Shown in pieces: positions 24,775-35,351 of a stretch of DNA of 35,351 nt. The translations under genes and the position numbers were made by a program. Source of the DNA: Porogramme epimiltina (Eukaryota; Basidiomycota; Agaricomycetes; Polyporales; Polyporaceae); the NCBI GenBank assembly GCA_900155495.1, contig FTLJ01000538.1, positions 1 through 35,351 on the forward strand. Direction: 5' to 3'. The notes under the pieces were generated by a model. That model saw only the letters and a program-made list of their open reading frames with translations. It had not been told where the DNA came from and made no database searches. Each line of letters starts with the position of its first letter. The first letter of the stretch is position 1.

Positions 24775-27151
24775 GTTTGCGGGGATGTCTAGAGTAGAGA
24801 GTGGAGGGGGGACGTCAGCCACGAAGGCCCCGGAGGAACTGGGGAAAGCAAAGAGAAGAGGCGGCCGAGAAGCGCCCAGCTTGTGGACGCAAGGGGCAGG
24901 CGTGTGATCATCATGGCTCCGAAATGCTTTCCGGTCGGCCGTGCGGGCGTGCTGGACTTTGATATCTCCACGATCGACGGCAGCGACATGTAATTGTCCC
25001 GGCAACGAACTCTACAGGGTCGTCCCTCGCCCCCTGAAGCCACTCGTGCCTGTCATCTCAGGTCATTGTCCGAGTGCTGAACGGCGTCAGCATTCCGAGA
25101 ATGGATGCATTAGATACCGCAGCGGCGGCTCTGGCACGGAGACTGAGCTGCATTGCATCTTCGACGTGTGGAAGGCTCCCTTCGCGACGGACAGAACATC
25201 GGTCACGACGGTTGTGCGCCTCTGCCGCCTTCGGCCGCACACTTCCCCTTGCACTAGTGACGGGCTCTGTTCTCCGCCGGCACATCTCCGTCTTTGGATG
25301 GTAAGGGCCTGGAACCAGAAAACACAACGCCATCTAGGGCTGAGAAGGCGATGCGGTGGTCCCGGGAAGAGGGGAATCTCGAGGGGCAGGGATATCCGAC
25401 TCTTCGCCAACACCCCAGGGCCATCTAGACGCTTCACAGAAACTCTCATGACCAAAACGCACGACACTAAGCCCAAGCTCTCTGTGCTCCAGCAAACACT
25501 AAGCCGGAATTGTGGCCCGGTGCGAGAAAGAAGATGAAGATGGAGCAAAGACGCACACACACCTGAGATCATCCTGCGACCGCACCGGGAAGTCCAACTG
25601 CGGCTGTTGTGAATGTTTTCACGTGGGTTGTGTGTACTTGATCTTCCATCCATCTTAAGAGATGCATTGGAGGCCCTTCGGAGCATCTGGGTAGAGGAGC
25701 AGCCGGGATGAGCATGAGGGTCTCGAGGCAGGCAAATTGCTCGGGCTGAATGTGGGGAGCCTGTCGGGAGGATTCGCAAGATTTGGCATGGTGATTGACG
25801 GGGTCTTGGCAGACGGTTCGACGAATGCGAGTGGAACCATTATTATCGCAGACAGACAGGACAGCGAGAGCAGAGAAATTCGACGAGGGGCAGATGAGTG
25901 GCAGCTGCGGACAGCTTGCACGCCGTGGTGAGGAGTCACGTGATTGATGGGCGGCTGCTCAAATTCCTTGTGCCAGCCGCCTTCCAAGCAACCCTACCCA
26001 CCATCCTCTCCCCCATTCCCCACAGACGCCATTTGGTTACTTCTAGTTGCCACTGTGCTAATACTCAGAAACAGCTCTGGGGCGTCCTACCGCCAGTACG
26101 TCGCTCCGTGCCTGCATAAAATCCCAATGATTGCTTAAGGCAGACCCTCCTCCTTCCAAAGGAAAGATGACGAGCATGCGACATAGATAATCATGCCTCG
26201 TCACTTACTGCACGGGGTGAGCCTATACACGACTACGCAACCCGTCTCCTGTACTACCCCGGTTCCCAGCAACTCCACCTGCCGATAGTGACCTCCAAAA
26301 CTCGCTTATCTTTCGGTAACAAGCTTTCTACTCCGCACCCTGTCGACCACATGTCTCCACGCAAACGCGCCCGCGGTGAATTCTACACATAATTCACATC
26401 TACTACTAAGCAATCCCACAGAGCACCCACAATCTCGTACGTCTCCATACCACACGCTACATCCCGTGCTCATTTTAGTTTTCAGCCTCAGCACCCGGAC
26501 ACCATTCTTCCATAAATATCACCCCGTGAGGTTGGTTTAGTGCCGCAGTCTCCATTCTCGTGAACTTTTGCGGCCCGTGGAACGTCGTTGGCATCGGTGT
26601 TCCGAATCCGGGTCCCAAGTGAACAAAAGGGTGAGTGCCTCATTCATGCGCCCTCCAGAGGCATCTTTGACACAAGCCTCAAAGACACCGCCCCTCCTGC
26701 GTTGAACGCTTGCCGAGGCTACAGCATATCATTTCCCACGTAGGGGCATATCGGATTGCCCCTCGTTGGGGAAAAATTGCGTGTATTATGATACCAATGG
26801 AGCATCGCCCCATAGTGGTGCTACGTCTGGCAATTAACTCCGTATTTGTCATTCCTTCGGCCTTCCTCATGATTTCATCATGCGCAGCTGACGAGATGAG
26901 ACTGTGTCCTCGGTTGCAATGTGCCTTCGAAGGCGAGCCGTGAGGATATGTGTAAGTGTCGCTGCACTCTCCATCATAATTCGTATGAGCAAACATATTC
27001 TTGGAGCCTGCACTAGTGGGCTACTTATCGCATGCCGCGGGAGGATTGTGGCCAATACACCCGGTAGACGCAATCCGATCAATCGACGCAGTTATTCTAT
27101 TGTACATGGGCATACTTTCACATAGCTCTTCCGGCAACGATCTTCTGAGTA
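24775..27151. other. Intergenic region upstream of the P450
   Basis: Promoter side of the P450 and 3' flank of the membrane-protein gene at 27152. The longest ORF (25087-25779, minus, 230 codons) and an overlapping one (24941-25537, plus) have no motif or splice support. 26,100-26,700 is pyrimidine-rich on the plus strand. No gene seen. Confidence 0.45.
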
Positions 27152-28726
27152 CTAGACCGCTTCTGCAATGCCATGCACCTTCTTCGTTGCTTCATCATCG
27201 ATAGCTACCGTAGCTATATTGTCGGAAATGAAGCTCTTACAAGCACGCAGGTCTCCAGACCCATTTGGGTTGAACCATAGCACCTGCTCCGTGCTGGTTC
27301 CCACCTTGCTCGGATCCTGCCTGTACGAGCTCCCTGACGTCTCTGTTCCAAAAGTATTGGTCCCCAATTTGCTGTTCTCCGCGACACGCCAGCTGAGCAT
27401 CCCGTTTGAAGCTGTGCGACGGGCGCGCCCACTGCCAGGCGAGCCTCCGTTCGAATCGCCCCGCATATTCGAGAGAGTCTCTGCGCGGGTCATGTCGTCA
27501 TGGAATGTAATTTTTAGGCATACCATGACGATGATGATCGTTGGATAGATGCCCTATTGAGTCAGAGTCGCTTAGTTCCACGTTGGCGTCCCCAGGTGTG
27601 AAGAAACTATACCGTTAGATGATTAAGTATATCTGACATCACGTAGACTCCGTTGCTGTTCAAGAGGAAGAGAACGAAGGTGATGATCTATCGAGGAGCA
27701 TCAGTCCTGGTAGAGTAGAGAAAACATCAAGAATGAGTCCATACGCACGAGTGCAACGCAGTACAGTGTCCCAGATTCTGCGATGAGAAGCACTGCGCCA
27801 TAGTATTTCCCCCCAACGATGTTGACATTCATAGCCTTCATATAGCGCGCATTTGCCCTAGTTGCAGATAATCGGGTAAGTCGGATACCTGTGGAACAAG
27901 TGAGGCATATCATTTACCAGGCTTTCCAAGCAATCATCACGACGGAGTAGATGTTTGCGACGCACGACGAAACACCGAAGAAAGCAAACCATATTACGAT
28001 GCTCCCTGCAAAGGGTGCACCTCCCGGCGGAGACTTGGAAAATGCGAGAATCATCCCAGAGCTAGATACTACACTCCACAACCCCCCGTCAGAAGTTAAG
28101 CGCAAGAACGTAACAATACCGTATGATATGACAACGCACCGATGGCTGTGGTGATACAAAGAGCCGGAAAAATGACCACACGCAGATCCCTACCCCAAAG
28201 AACCCACGTTCTCCAGCACACAATCGAGTCTCCTATTATGCACTACAGGAATCCTTGCGTTTGTATTTGAGCTCAAGCCAGTTATGCATTACGTACATTG
28301 ATAAGCTCGAGCATATTCTGCACCCAGACGAGTGCATCCCCCTGGTCATTGAGGATGTTGGGCCCGCCCTCTATTGCATGTTGCTCGAAGAATGCTATCA
28401 AATCAGCCCGCAAGGCCAGAGCTATGTGCGCTGTGGACATGCAATACATGAGCACCGTTAAGGTGATCATAACGAGGTTTGTTATGGCCATTCTCCGAGA
28501 GCGACGTTTACGACTGTGGAAAGTGTGGCTTAGATTCACAGATATACTAACTTCTTCTTTGTTGGCTTACAGGAGAAGGTACAGTGCTCCACCCGTGAGG
28601 ATGGTATACATCCCTGTCATCGTCTCAAATCAGTATTTGTACTAATATGCACACAGGACTTGACCCACCGTGAAGAATGGCCTCGCAAAACAGCGAGATA
28701 AAGCACGCTTTCTGGACTGATGTCAT
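27152..28726 (-). CDS. Seven-helix membrane protein of unknown function (8 exons)
   Basis: Predicted 385-residue integral membrane protein, of a different family from the DUF6534 genes. Exons (minus): 28726-28669, 28613-28571, 28513-28297, 28242-28140, 28068-27918, 27857-27749, 27687-27613, 27553-27152. All GT-AG and in frame. Seven hydrophobic segments can be seen, including LVMITLTVLMYCMSTAHIAL, the conserved-looking DSIVCWRTWVLWGRD, IYSVVMIAWKAW, LIAESGTLYCVALIITFVLF and GIYPTIIIVMVCLK. A hydrophilic Ser/Gly/Thr-rich tail of about 115 residues ends GIAEAV. The layout (WRTW loop, IAWKAW, AESG helix, YPT helix) matches a receptor-like seven-helix group I recall as common in mushroom genomes, but I cannot name the family. 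No ligand or partner can be inferred. The start is supported by an ATATAAAG about 89 nt upstream. Confidence 0.87.
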
Positions 28727-30108
28727 AGCGGTACCGACACGGAGAGATTCAGAGCTAGAGCTTGCAGACTGTTGTTGGAGTAGAAGAGGAGCTGATGTGA
28801 GCAGTAATGAATCTCTTTATATGTTAGGGCAGTGGGAATGATTGGTAGGCAACTGATGGAGCTGGTTATGGCGGATACTGTTGGGTTGGGCATAACGGCC
28901 ACATTACTCGTTATAGAGCGTGGAGTGAGAAGGGAAAACCTTCTCCCTAAAATAAGGTCCGAGTTTGACAAAGAGAGGCCCGAGGGAAAGTGAACTTCTC
29001 ATACAAGATTTCATTGCATCCGGCATTGAGTTAGGAAGAAGCGGGTGTGAACGTAGTAATCTTGGGTTTTGTCCTTCTTGTGCCTCTCGTCTATGTTTGT
29101 CATCGTGACCGCTTGGTTCAATCTATAGATCATGCTTCTCATTGATGGTATTCTTCACCGGTTCCTTATCTGCCTCCACGTTATACAGTGGCGTTGTTTT
29201 ACTAAGTTTGAATAACCTTCATTCGTGGCCTTGTGGTGATGTCACGCAGGAACGCGTTCAGGTTTGTGTCGGATAGCACTCTGCCGTGCTCGATAGCCTA
29301 TTCCTGTGAGCGAGGCATAAGCCTCAGCAGGAGTGAAAAGCTACATGCACATCATCCTACATACCTCCTCATAAGCGACCAAATTGCTGTCAAGTGCTCC
29401 TATCTAACCTCAGAGACGTGATCCGTATTCTCTGTGCATCAAGATGAACGCTACAACTCCACGCGTCCCCGCGCTCCGGAGCCTACCTTTGCCCCGACAG
29501 TATGAGGAAGGTTCCCTTGGTCCCAGCCCTGCTGATTTGTGCCTCATCACAGGCACCAAAATCTTACGATGTCAAGTTCGAAGACTTCACGCGTACCTAT
29601 TTAAATCATGATGAACAGCCTCCCTTTTCTACTCACCCACCATCCAAACATCTCCTTAACCCAAGATGTTAATGCCATCATGTTTGATAAGTTCGTCTAC
29701 GTACAGTATCTACATATCTAGGATGGAAACTTTACATTGCGCCGCCACACTACTTCAGGGCAGGGCTGTCTGTGAGGCTCGCGGGCGAGATGAGACGAGT
29801 TCGGACGAGAGTGAGCTAGCTAAGCGAGCGCGAGGGCGGGATATGAATTGATTTGCTGGGGTTCGAGCTACAACGGCGCGGAGAGACATACAAACGGGTG
29901 CGGTAAGACAGTAGGTAATCGGGAGAGAACTTGAATGTACAGTAATGTAGGTAATAAGAGTCGTTGCGTCTTCATCCCACGATGTGGCTGAGTATGATGG
30001 CGGCACTCAATCTTCAGAATGGGGGCGACTCCTGCGGGTTGTGCACAAGCGTTACCTTCAAATACTACGAGACAGAACCACAAATTGGAGACAAAGACAA
30101 AGCATCCA
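28727..30108. other. Intergenic region between the seven-helix gene and paralog E
   Basis: Promoter of the seven-helix gene and 3' flank of paralog E. Only short ORFs without motifs. Nothing else seen. Confidence 0.5.
28815..28822 (-). promoter_or_regulatory. TATA box of the seven-helix protein gene
   Basis: Minus-strand ATATAAAG, about 89 nt upstream of the ATG at 28726. Confidence 0.45.
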
Positions 30109-32239
30109 CTATACCGCGCTACCCTCATATATGTTTCCGTCCAATCTGACATCGTTCCTCGCTGTCTCGGTCAAATTGTTGAGAACCTTGATCTCTATCA
30201 CCTCTCCGTACTCCGCAGTGTGCCCGCCCTATGAGACCATGAGATATGGTTATCGTTAGCCACGACAAAGGAAGATCTACTCACCCGTGGTGTATGGGTA
30301 CTGTCATAATGTTCCACACTTGTGGGAGCATTCCTTTGAAAGCTCACGGTATGCTGTACAGTACCCAGACTCTCAGATGGAACCGCAGAACCGAACATTT
30401 TTGCTCCGTGGTTGGCGAAAGAGGCACGCGAGTTTAACCTATAAGAAGTAGCTCCTTTCGTATGTGGCTACATGCTAGAATAATATAAAAACGGCTTACG
30501 CGGAGAGCAAAGCGTTCCCGTATACTGCAAGGTCATTTGAGCACTGCAATAGAGAAGAAACAGATAATGGGGACTTACAATGAGTCCCAGGCAGCGCAAA
30601 GGCTGAGTAAATGAGGTTGTTTGGGAAAACCAATGACTGTAGGAATGGGTCAACGCATACTCCGGCAGGGGCACATAGCATTTATACCAATACTAGTGTC
30701 ATTGAAGTAAAGCTCCTAAAAGTGTGACTTCAGCGAGAGCTCATGTGGTGTATATGATATGAGAATGTACGTCGTGGCAATTCCTATCATGTCTTGGGTC
30801 AGTAATCAATATATAATGAGTTCTCTTGCTTACCTGATCTAATGACGTAGAGAATCATGAGATCTATAGTCGAGTTTGTACTGTATGCTCCACATGGTCA
30901 GAATAGTGGAATATCACCATGGAGAATACGCTTACCGGGGAAAGCCTCTACGATTCTGGCGAAGGGCAAAAATGAGGACACAAGTCAACATGATGTCAGC
31001 AGCAATAGCCATTGCTGTGCCTGTAGACACCACCCACTTGGTATCCGTAGTTAGCCTACTTTTCCTTAGAATGCGAAGAATACTACAGCTCTCACAGATA
31101 TTTGACTCAGACGAGCAAAGTCTTTCAATCGAAATCTTGAGAGTTTCGGCGCGCGATAAGTTCTTAGGCACTGGATTAGAATATACTTGATACACATGCT
31201 TGTACTGCGGCCCCTACATCATCGTTAGAACTTTGCTTCTGTGTAACAAATTCCCCTTACCTATGTAGAAACCTAAATACGAATTGTCGCGTTTCAGAGA
31301 AAACACAGCAACATAGCCAATATTATACCTAGCTCCCCTATGAGTAGTGCCATCTTGATGTTTCACATAAGTACCACACCTCGGAGAGTAGAGGCTTGAC
31401 TCACCGCAATACATGCTACCCAACGATAACGACGCCCGACTGGGGACGACGTAAGTCCCCTAAACCATCTTACTCTATACACTTCATACCTAGATACACT
31501 CGTCGTGCAAAGAAACTTGTGCCAGGATGGATGAGTAACATTCCCTTGCTAGTCAGGGATTCATAATGAATCACCTTTGAGCCAACGGGAGAATCAAGCC
31601 CTGCCGTAACGCCGTTAGCCTCCATGCGCGATAGCGTAAACATACAAAACATACCGATATTACTGGCGTAATTTGAATAGACCTCGAAAGGGAAGGGATG
31701 TTGAGAGAATAAAGCTGAACAATGGATGGGAGTTTACCAGATCCCCGTCAGCAACTGATCGGGCTTGTAGAAGTTTGACACTAAGTAGTAATAGCTTCGA
31801 GAGGGTCAACACATGCTCCATAGTGCGAGGGAATGGTATCGTGCCACGCATGTAACGTCACTGCGGTATACAGTGATTCCAGGACCCTTCCGTAAGGTCA
31901 GTCATTTTCTAGAGCTATTGTGAGGAGTGTCTCATACAAGACCAAAAAAACCTAAGACAGAGTGTCAGAAACGTTTTCAGTGATTATTCGGAGAAACTAA
32001 CAAGATTCCTGAGTAGGGGAACATCCGAAGGGTACAAGGCAAAATATCGATACGTTTGATGCAGCATCACCCCGTAGAGTCTGAGAAGGTGTCAGTGAAA
32101 ATTTGAAAGAACGTAGAGTGAAGTCGTACACAACGCCGACGGACGCTCCAAGTAATAAGGCTCCAAACGTGTCGTTCAGGGATGTAGTAGGGGGGAGAGA
32201 TACAAGGGGAGTAGCCCCGCTCATGTGTTCGCCACTCAT
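30109..32239 (-). CDS. DUF6534 membrane protein, paralog E (21 exons, two non-canonical donors)
   Basis: Predicted 351-residue DUF6534 protein, possibly decaying. Exons (minus): 32239-32130, 32080-32002, 31951-31938, 31886-31845, 31794-31738, 31682-31655, 31600-31575, 31515-31490, 31439-31405, 31353-31329, 31272-31261, 31213-31198, 31135-31096, 31036-30936, 30880-30834, 30783-30771, 30715-30688, 30636-30579, 30524-30500, 30438-30285, 30228-30109. Frame is open throughout. Marks: LNDTFGALLLGASVGVV, MLHQTYRYF, YYYLVSNFYKPDQLLTGIW, FFARRVYL, AADIMLTCVLIFAL, NLIYSAFAL, ALNSRASF, tail ending EGSAV. The 28-nt exon 31682-31655 equals the 10- and 18-nt exons of the other paralogs without the intron. 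The exon 31886-31845 is followed by GC and 31213-31198 by AT, so splicing there may fail. An in-frame ATG lies 63 nt upstream, but a TATA-like element inside that stretch favours 32239. Confidence 0.72.
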
Positions 32240-33882
32240 GGTGGGAATGAGGCGGAATGGTAGTGATGCGCAGCGCAGAATATATACAAGTAGAAGGCTC
32301 ATCGCATAGGGGTCTCTCCGACTGTGGGGGAAATACCATGATGGTATCCTCTCGGCGGCACTATTATTCCAGGAAACTCCGCAAAGCTTGAAACAAAATA
32401 AACTCTGATCTTCTTATAGAGCTGCATTCAGTCCTCGTGAGCTATGGGCCCTGTATCTATAGTGAAAGAGGATGCTGATACGAAGGCCAATATTATGGAA
32501 ACCGGGGTGGAGGAGCGCTCACTAAATGGACTAACAGATTCAAAATGGTGATATCCATCCATCGGTGACACTTCCGCCGATGAAGCAGGGTTCACGTCAT
32601 CTCGAACGCCGTCGCTACCTGATTGACCGGATGATCCGAATGCCGCGAGCAGCTAATGTATGCTCTGCTAGGACATATGGCGTCTCACAGAAAAGCCGCG
32701 CAAGTATCTTATTGAACTCCGACACATGTGAGAATATGTGGCCGTTTATAGTAACCTTGGAGCTGCTGTCTATCTAAGAATACTCAAGGTACATACAAAC
32801 GGGGGTCCTAGAGCACCGTATTCCGATGGCATAGGTGCCACGTTTGCGCCTTCTATCATATGCTGACTACATAATAGACCTAGGCTCAGAGGCTTCTATC
32901 ACGTCATCAGGGGTACATCTCGAACACACTACTTATGCGCGCTGTTCGCAATTCAAGATATCCCGGGATCATCACAGAACAAGACCTCGGGTATTAAGCC
33001 ATGATCAAATGGTAGTGTGGAGTTTTTGTTTACAACGCGCCCACAGACGCATCTTACGCTCCTCAAGGAGAAACATATGGTGAGAAAGCGATAGTGTCGT
33101 ATCAATCCCCTTCTAGTAGTGCAGCTCCTCTCCCTCTGTGTCATGAGACCCCAACTCGCACTTCGTATCATCATGCGCGACATGTCGTGGCTATACACGC
33201 GAGAAGTGTACGAGTCGTGACATAGGGGGATATGACTCACTAACTCTGAGCCGGATATTTCGGAAACCATTGCTTGAGTACGCCAATTGCCACATCTTCT
33301 AGTCGTATTCCAGCGCTTGCGTCTTGTTGAGGCATTCAGGAGATCCTAGGACAGTTTGCGTGTTAGCTTAAGACAGATGGAATAGTGATATAAGAGAAAG
33401 TTGATATAACCTCTCTTATTGTGTGAAAGAAAGAAGAGCAGGGGTGGGCTGGGTATCTTGCTACGCCCATGAGCATACAGTGGTAAGGATCATGGCACTA
33501 ATTAGTGCGTGTAGAGCCGGTGGAGCTGAGGGTTGACGTTGGGGTCTCGAAGACGCTAATGCGCACATGACCTATTCCCTGTAGCTTCCCGCTTTGTAGA
33601 ATCGGAATCCCCTCGTCTCACTACTGTGAGCACCATGTATACGTCAGGGGGGATGAGTTTTACAGTTCTTCCGACCATCGATGCAAAGTCGAGGCAAACC
33701 GTGACACAAGAGTACCCAACTCATCACGTGGTCGAGATTAGGGCAGGTCATTTCGTGTGTGGGGCCATTCGTTCGTCAATATATCGGCGCCCGCGCAAAT
33801 GCGAAGCATGTCTTTGGTCCCCTAAAGTGATAGTGTCGTTATGAAGCCCTAAATTTCCCTCCGGTCAGCGTACCGTGCCCGT
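32240..33882. other. Intergenic region between paralog E and the truncated MFS copy
   Basis: Promoter side of E and 3' flank of the truncated transporter. Only short ORFs without motifs on either strand; the family exon signatures (HQTYRY, YYYLV, RTGF) were looked for and not found. Confidence 0.5.
32279..32286 (-). promoter_or_regulatory. TATA-like element of paralog E
   Basis: Minus-strand TATATATT, about 40 nt upstream of the chosen ATG at 32239. Confidence 0.35.
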
Positions 33883-34903
33883 CTACGCATGTCCTATAGT
33901 CGATGACACGGTTGGGGCGTCCTTGGGAGTGTCCGAAGATTCCTTCTCCGCATCCACCTCAACATCTTTGGACTCCTGCAGCCCCCATTGTGCGTCTAAT
34001 GATTCCCTCATCACCTCCTCCCGCATCACCAAACACGATAAGAATCCAGCCCCCGCCACACCCAACATAGCTTGCCACGTCGCCCGAGTCGCACGCGCGA
34101 ACGCCGCCTCCACCTGCAAGCGTAGTTCGGGGGCTAGTCCCGGAATTTGTGGGATGACTGCATACGCAATTTGAGCCCCTTGTGGGAGTGTAGCGAGATA
34201 TGCTACTGGGAGATCTCGTTGAAGGACATTTTGGAGGATTGCACCTCCTGCGACGATGCCAAAGCTCTATCGACCATATTCCATGTCAGCGCGCTCCCAG
34301 AGTAAGATCAGCAGGGACAGGCGAGCTTCACCTCTGCGAATCGGCGTGTGAAGATGAAAAATGCGAGGGCGTGTGCATTGTTCGACACCGGGAGGGGGGC
34401 TAAAATCGGAAATTCCGGCGCGACGAAGACGATGCCGAGCCCGACACCAAGGAGTATCTGGCATCCGATGAACATAGCACGGCTTGAGTGTTCGTCGAGG
34501 AGTGTGAGAGTGCCGAACGCGACGAGCAGGAAGGACCAGCCGACGTAGTTCTGGGGGCGGTACTTCCCCACGACTTGCACAGAGATGCCCGTCATGAGGG
34601 CTGAAAAAGGGGTCATGAAGGCAAGGGGGAGGATGTCGACCCCTGAGCCAATTGCGGAGGCCCCTTGAACAGCTTGAAAATATACTGGAAGATAATCTGA
34701 GAGGATGGACGAAGAATTAACACGACATTTCATGGCAACTTGGTAAACAACTTACAGATAGCAGCACTTTCGACAATGCCATGGAAGAGCGTCCCGAGGT
34801 AACTGTTCTAGGATATGAGACCATATACTCAAGCGGCAAGATGGGTCGGCTTCCTTACGTACCCACTCGTGGTTGTTCTTTCAGTAAACGCATAGCTGGG
34901 GAC
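33883..34903 (-). pseudogene. Truncated DHA2-type MFS transporter (3' half)
   Basis: C-terminal part of a second MFS transporter. Exons (minus): 34903-34863 (partial), 34802-34756, 34696-34332, 34266-33883, in frame with GT-AG introns. It encodes TERTTTSGYLGTLFHGI, YYLPVYFQAVQGASAIGSG, helices 9-13 and FGIVAGGAILQ before the tail. It aligns with the intact gene from the end of its exon 5 onward: the 47-nt exon is identical in length, and the 365-nt exon equals exons 7+8 of the intact copy (269+96) without the intron. Upstream of 34903 the reading frame meets a stop, and a GC-rich inverted-repeat element replaces the expected coding sequence. The N-terminal half with motifs A, B and C is not found in the remaining 450 bp. 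It could continue outside the window only if an unusually long intron is present. Confidence 0.8.
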
Positions 34904-34924
34904 CTATTGGGGGCCATGAGATTT

Positions 34925-35019
34925 TTGCGCGGACGTGCGCGGCAGTGCCAGCTGCGCACGTCCGCGCACGTCCGCCGCGCACGCCGCGCACGCCGCGCAC
35001 GCCGCGCACGTCCGCGCAA
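34925..35019. mobile_element. 95-bp GC-rich element with 16-bp terminal inverted repeats
   Basis: Perfect inverted termini TTGCGCGGACGTGCGC (34925-34940) and GCGCACGTCCGCGCAA (35004-35019). A third copy of the arm at 34954-34968 makes an inner hairpin with a 13-nt loop. Between them lie four tandem CCGCGCACG units (about 34973-35010). Non-coding, foldback or MITE-like; no transposase and no clear target-site duplication. It sits beside the truncation point of the MFS copy. Confidence 0.65.
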
Positions 35020-35351
35020 GTCGATGGGCGCTCTGTGGCGCATAGACGGGCGCTTCAGCGCATGCGCCGGCGCAGATTCAATAATAGGATTCTGAGGTAT
35101 ACGTGGAATCACCTACTTGTACGTCTCATACACCCCAGCCAAGTGGTTTTAAGGTACCAGGGAACATATAACAGTATTAGGTTCGCCACGAGATGAAGGA
35201 GAACCTTCTTAAACATGGTACTTACACAACTTGTTGAACCTTCAAGCCTGTATACGAGTACACTCAACTTTTGGCACCCCATGAATATAACATATGCTCA
35301 GATGCATATTTGGTGTGCCTCTGTCGCTAAAATTTGGATATATCTATGCTA
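35020..35351. other. Unassigned right end
   Basis: No ORF with a recognisable motif. The 5' half of the truncated MFS transporter was looked for on the minus strand and not seen. Confidence 0.5.

Noticed and set aside
25087..25779. 230-codon minus-strand ORF upstream of the P450
   Set aside because: No domain, no motif, and a long open frame on the opposite strand (24941-25537).
34954..35019. CRISPR-like array
   Set aside because: Units are contiguous 9-mers without spacers, in a eukaryotic genome.

Overview
The window reads as nuclear DNA of a filamentous basidiomycete (Agaricomycete type). The genes are cut by many short GT-AG introns, mostly about 45-70 nt. They belong to families expanded in mushrooms and polypores: DUF6534 membrane proteins, a microsomal cytochrome P450 and 14-spanner MFS transporters. 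No bacterial operon structure, tRNA, rRNA or CRISPR array was seen. All exon models below were built by hand from reading frame, splice-site signals and comparison between paralogs inside the window.

Layout. 1-2257: mostly unassigned, with a possible decayed membrane-protein relic at about 1500-1990 (-). 2258-4534 (-): DUF6534 paralog A. 5510-7857 (-): paralog B. 9940-12162 (+): paralog C, divergent from B. 12163-15392: long gap with two short palindromic repeats and a GC-rich stop-poor stretch. 15393-17455 (-): complete DHA2-type MFS transporter. 19002-21405 (+): DUF6534 paralog D, divergent from the transporter. 22545-24774 (-): complete cytochrome P450, convergent with D. 27152-28726 (-): a different multi-spanning membrane protein. 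30109-32239 (-): DUF6534 paralog E. 33883-34903 (-): 3' half of a second DHA2 transporter, cut off next to a 95-bp GC-rich inverted-repeat element. 35020-35351: nothing recognised.

The most striking signal is the DUF6534 family. Five paralogs, only distantly alike in sequence, share the same set of tiny exons with the same lengths and phases: 79-14-42-57-10-18-26-26-35-25-12-16-40-101-47-13-28-58-25 nt between a variable first exon and a variable tail. Exons of 10, 12, 13, 14, 16 and 18 nt recur in each. The rare departures (fused exons, a 21-nt in-frame scar, GC or AT donors, one 31-nt intron) show introns being lost or splice sites decaying. The two MFS copies differ in the same way: one 365-nt exon in the truncated copy equals two exons (269+96) of the intact copy.

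How the genes might work together is inference only. A P450 (oxidation at the ER), a drug-type H+ antiporter (export) and several multi-spanning membrane proteins of unknown function lie close together, but no biosynthetic core enzyme (PKS, NRPS, terpene synthase) was seen, so this is not shown to be a metabolite cluster. It looks more like a region of local duplication and decay of membrane-protein genes.
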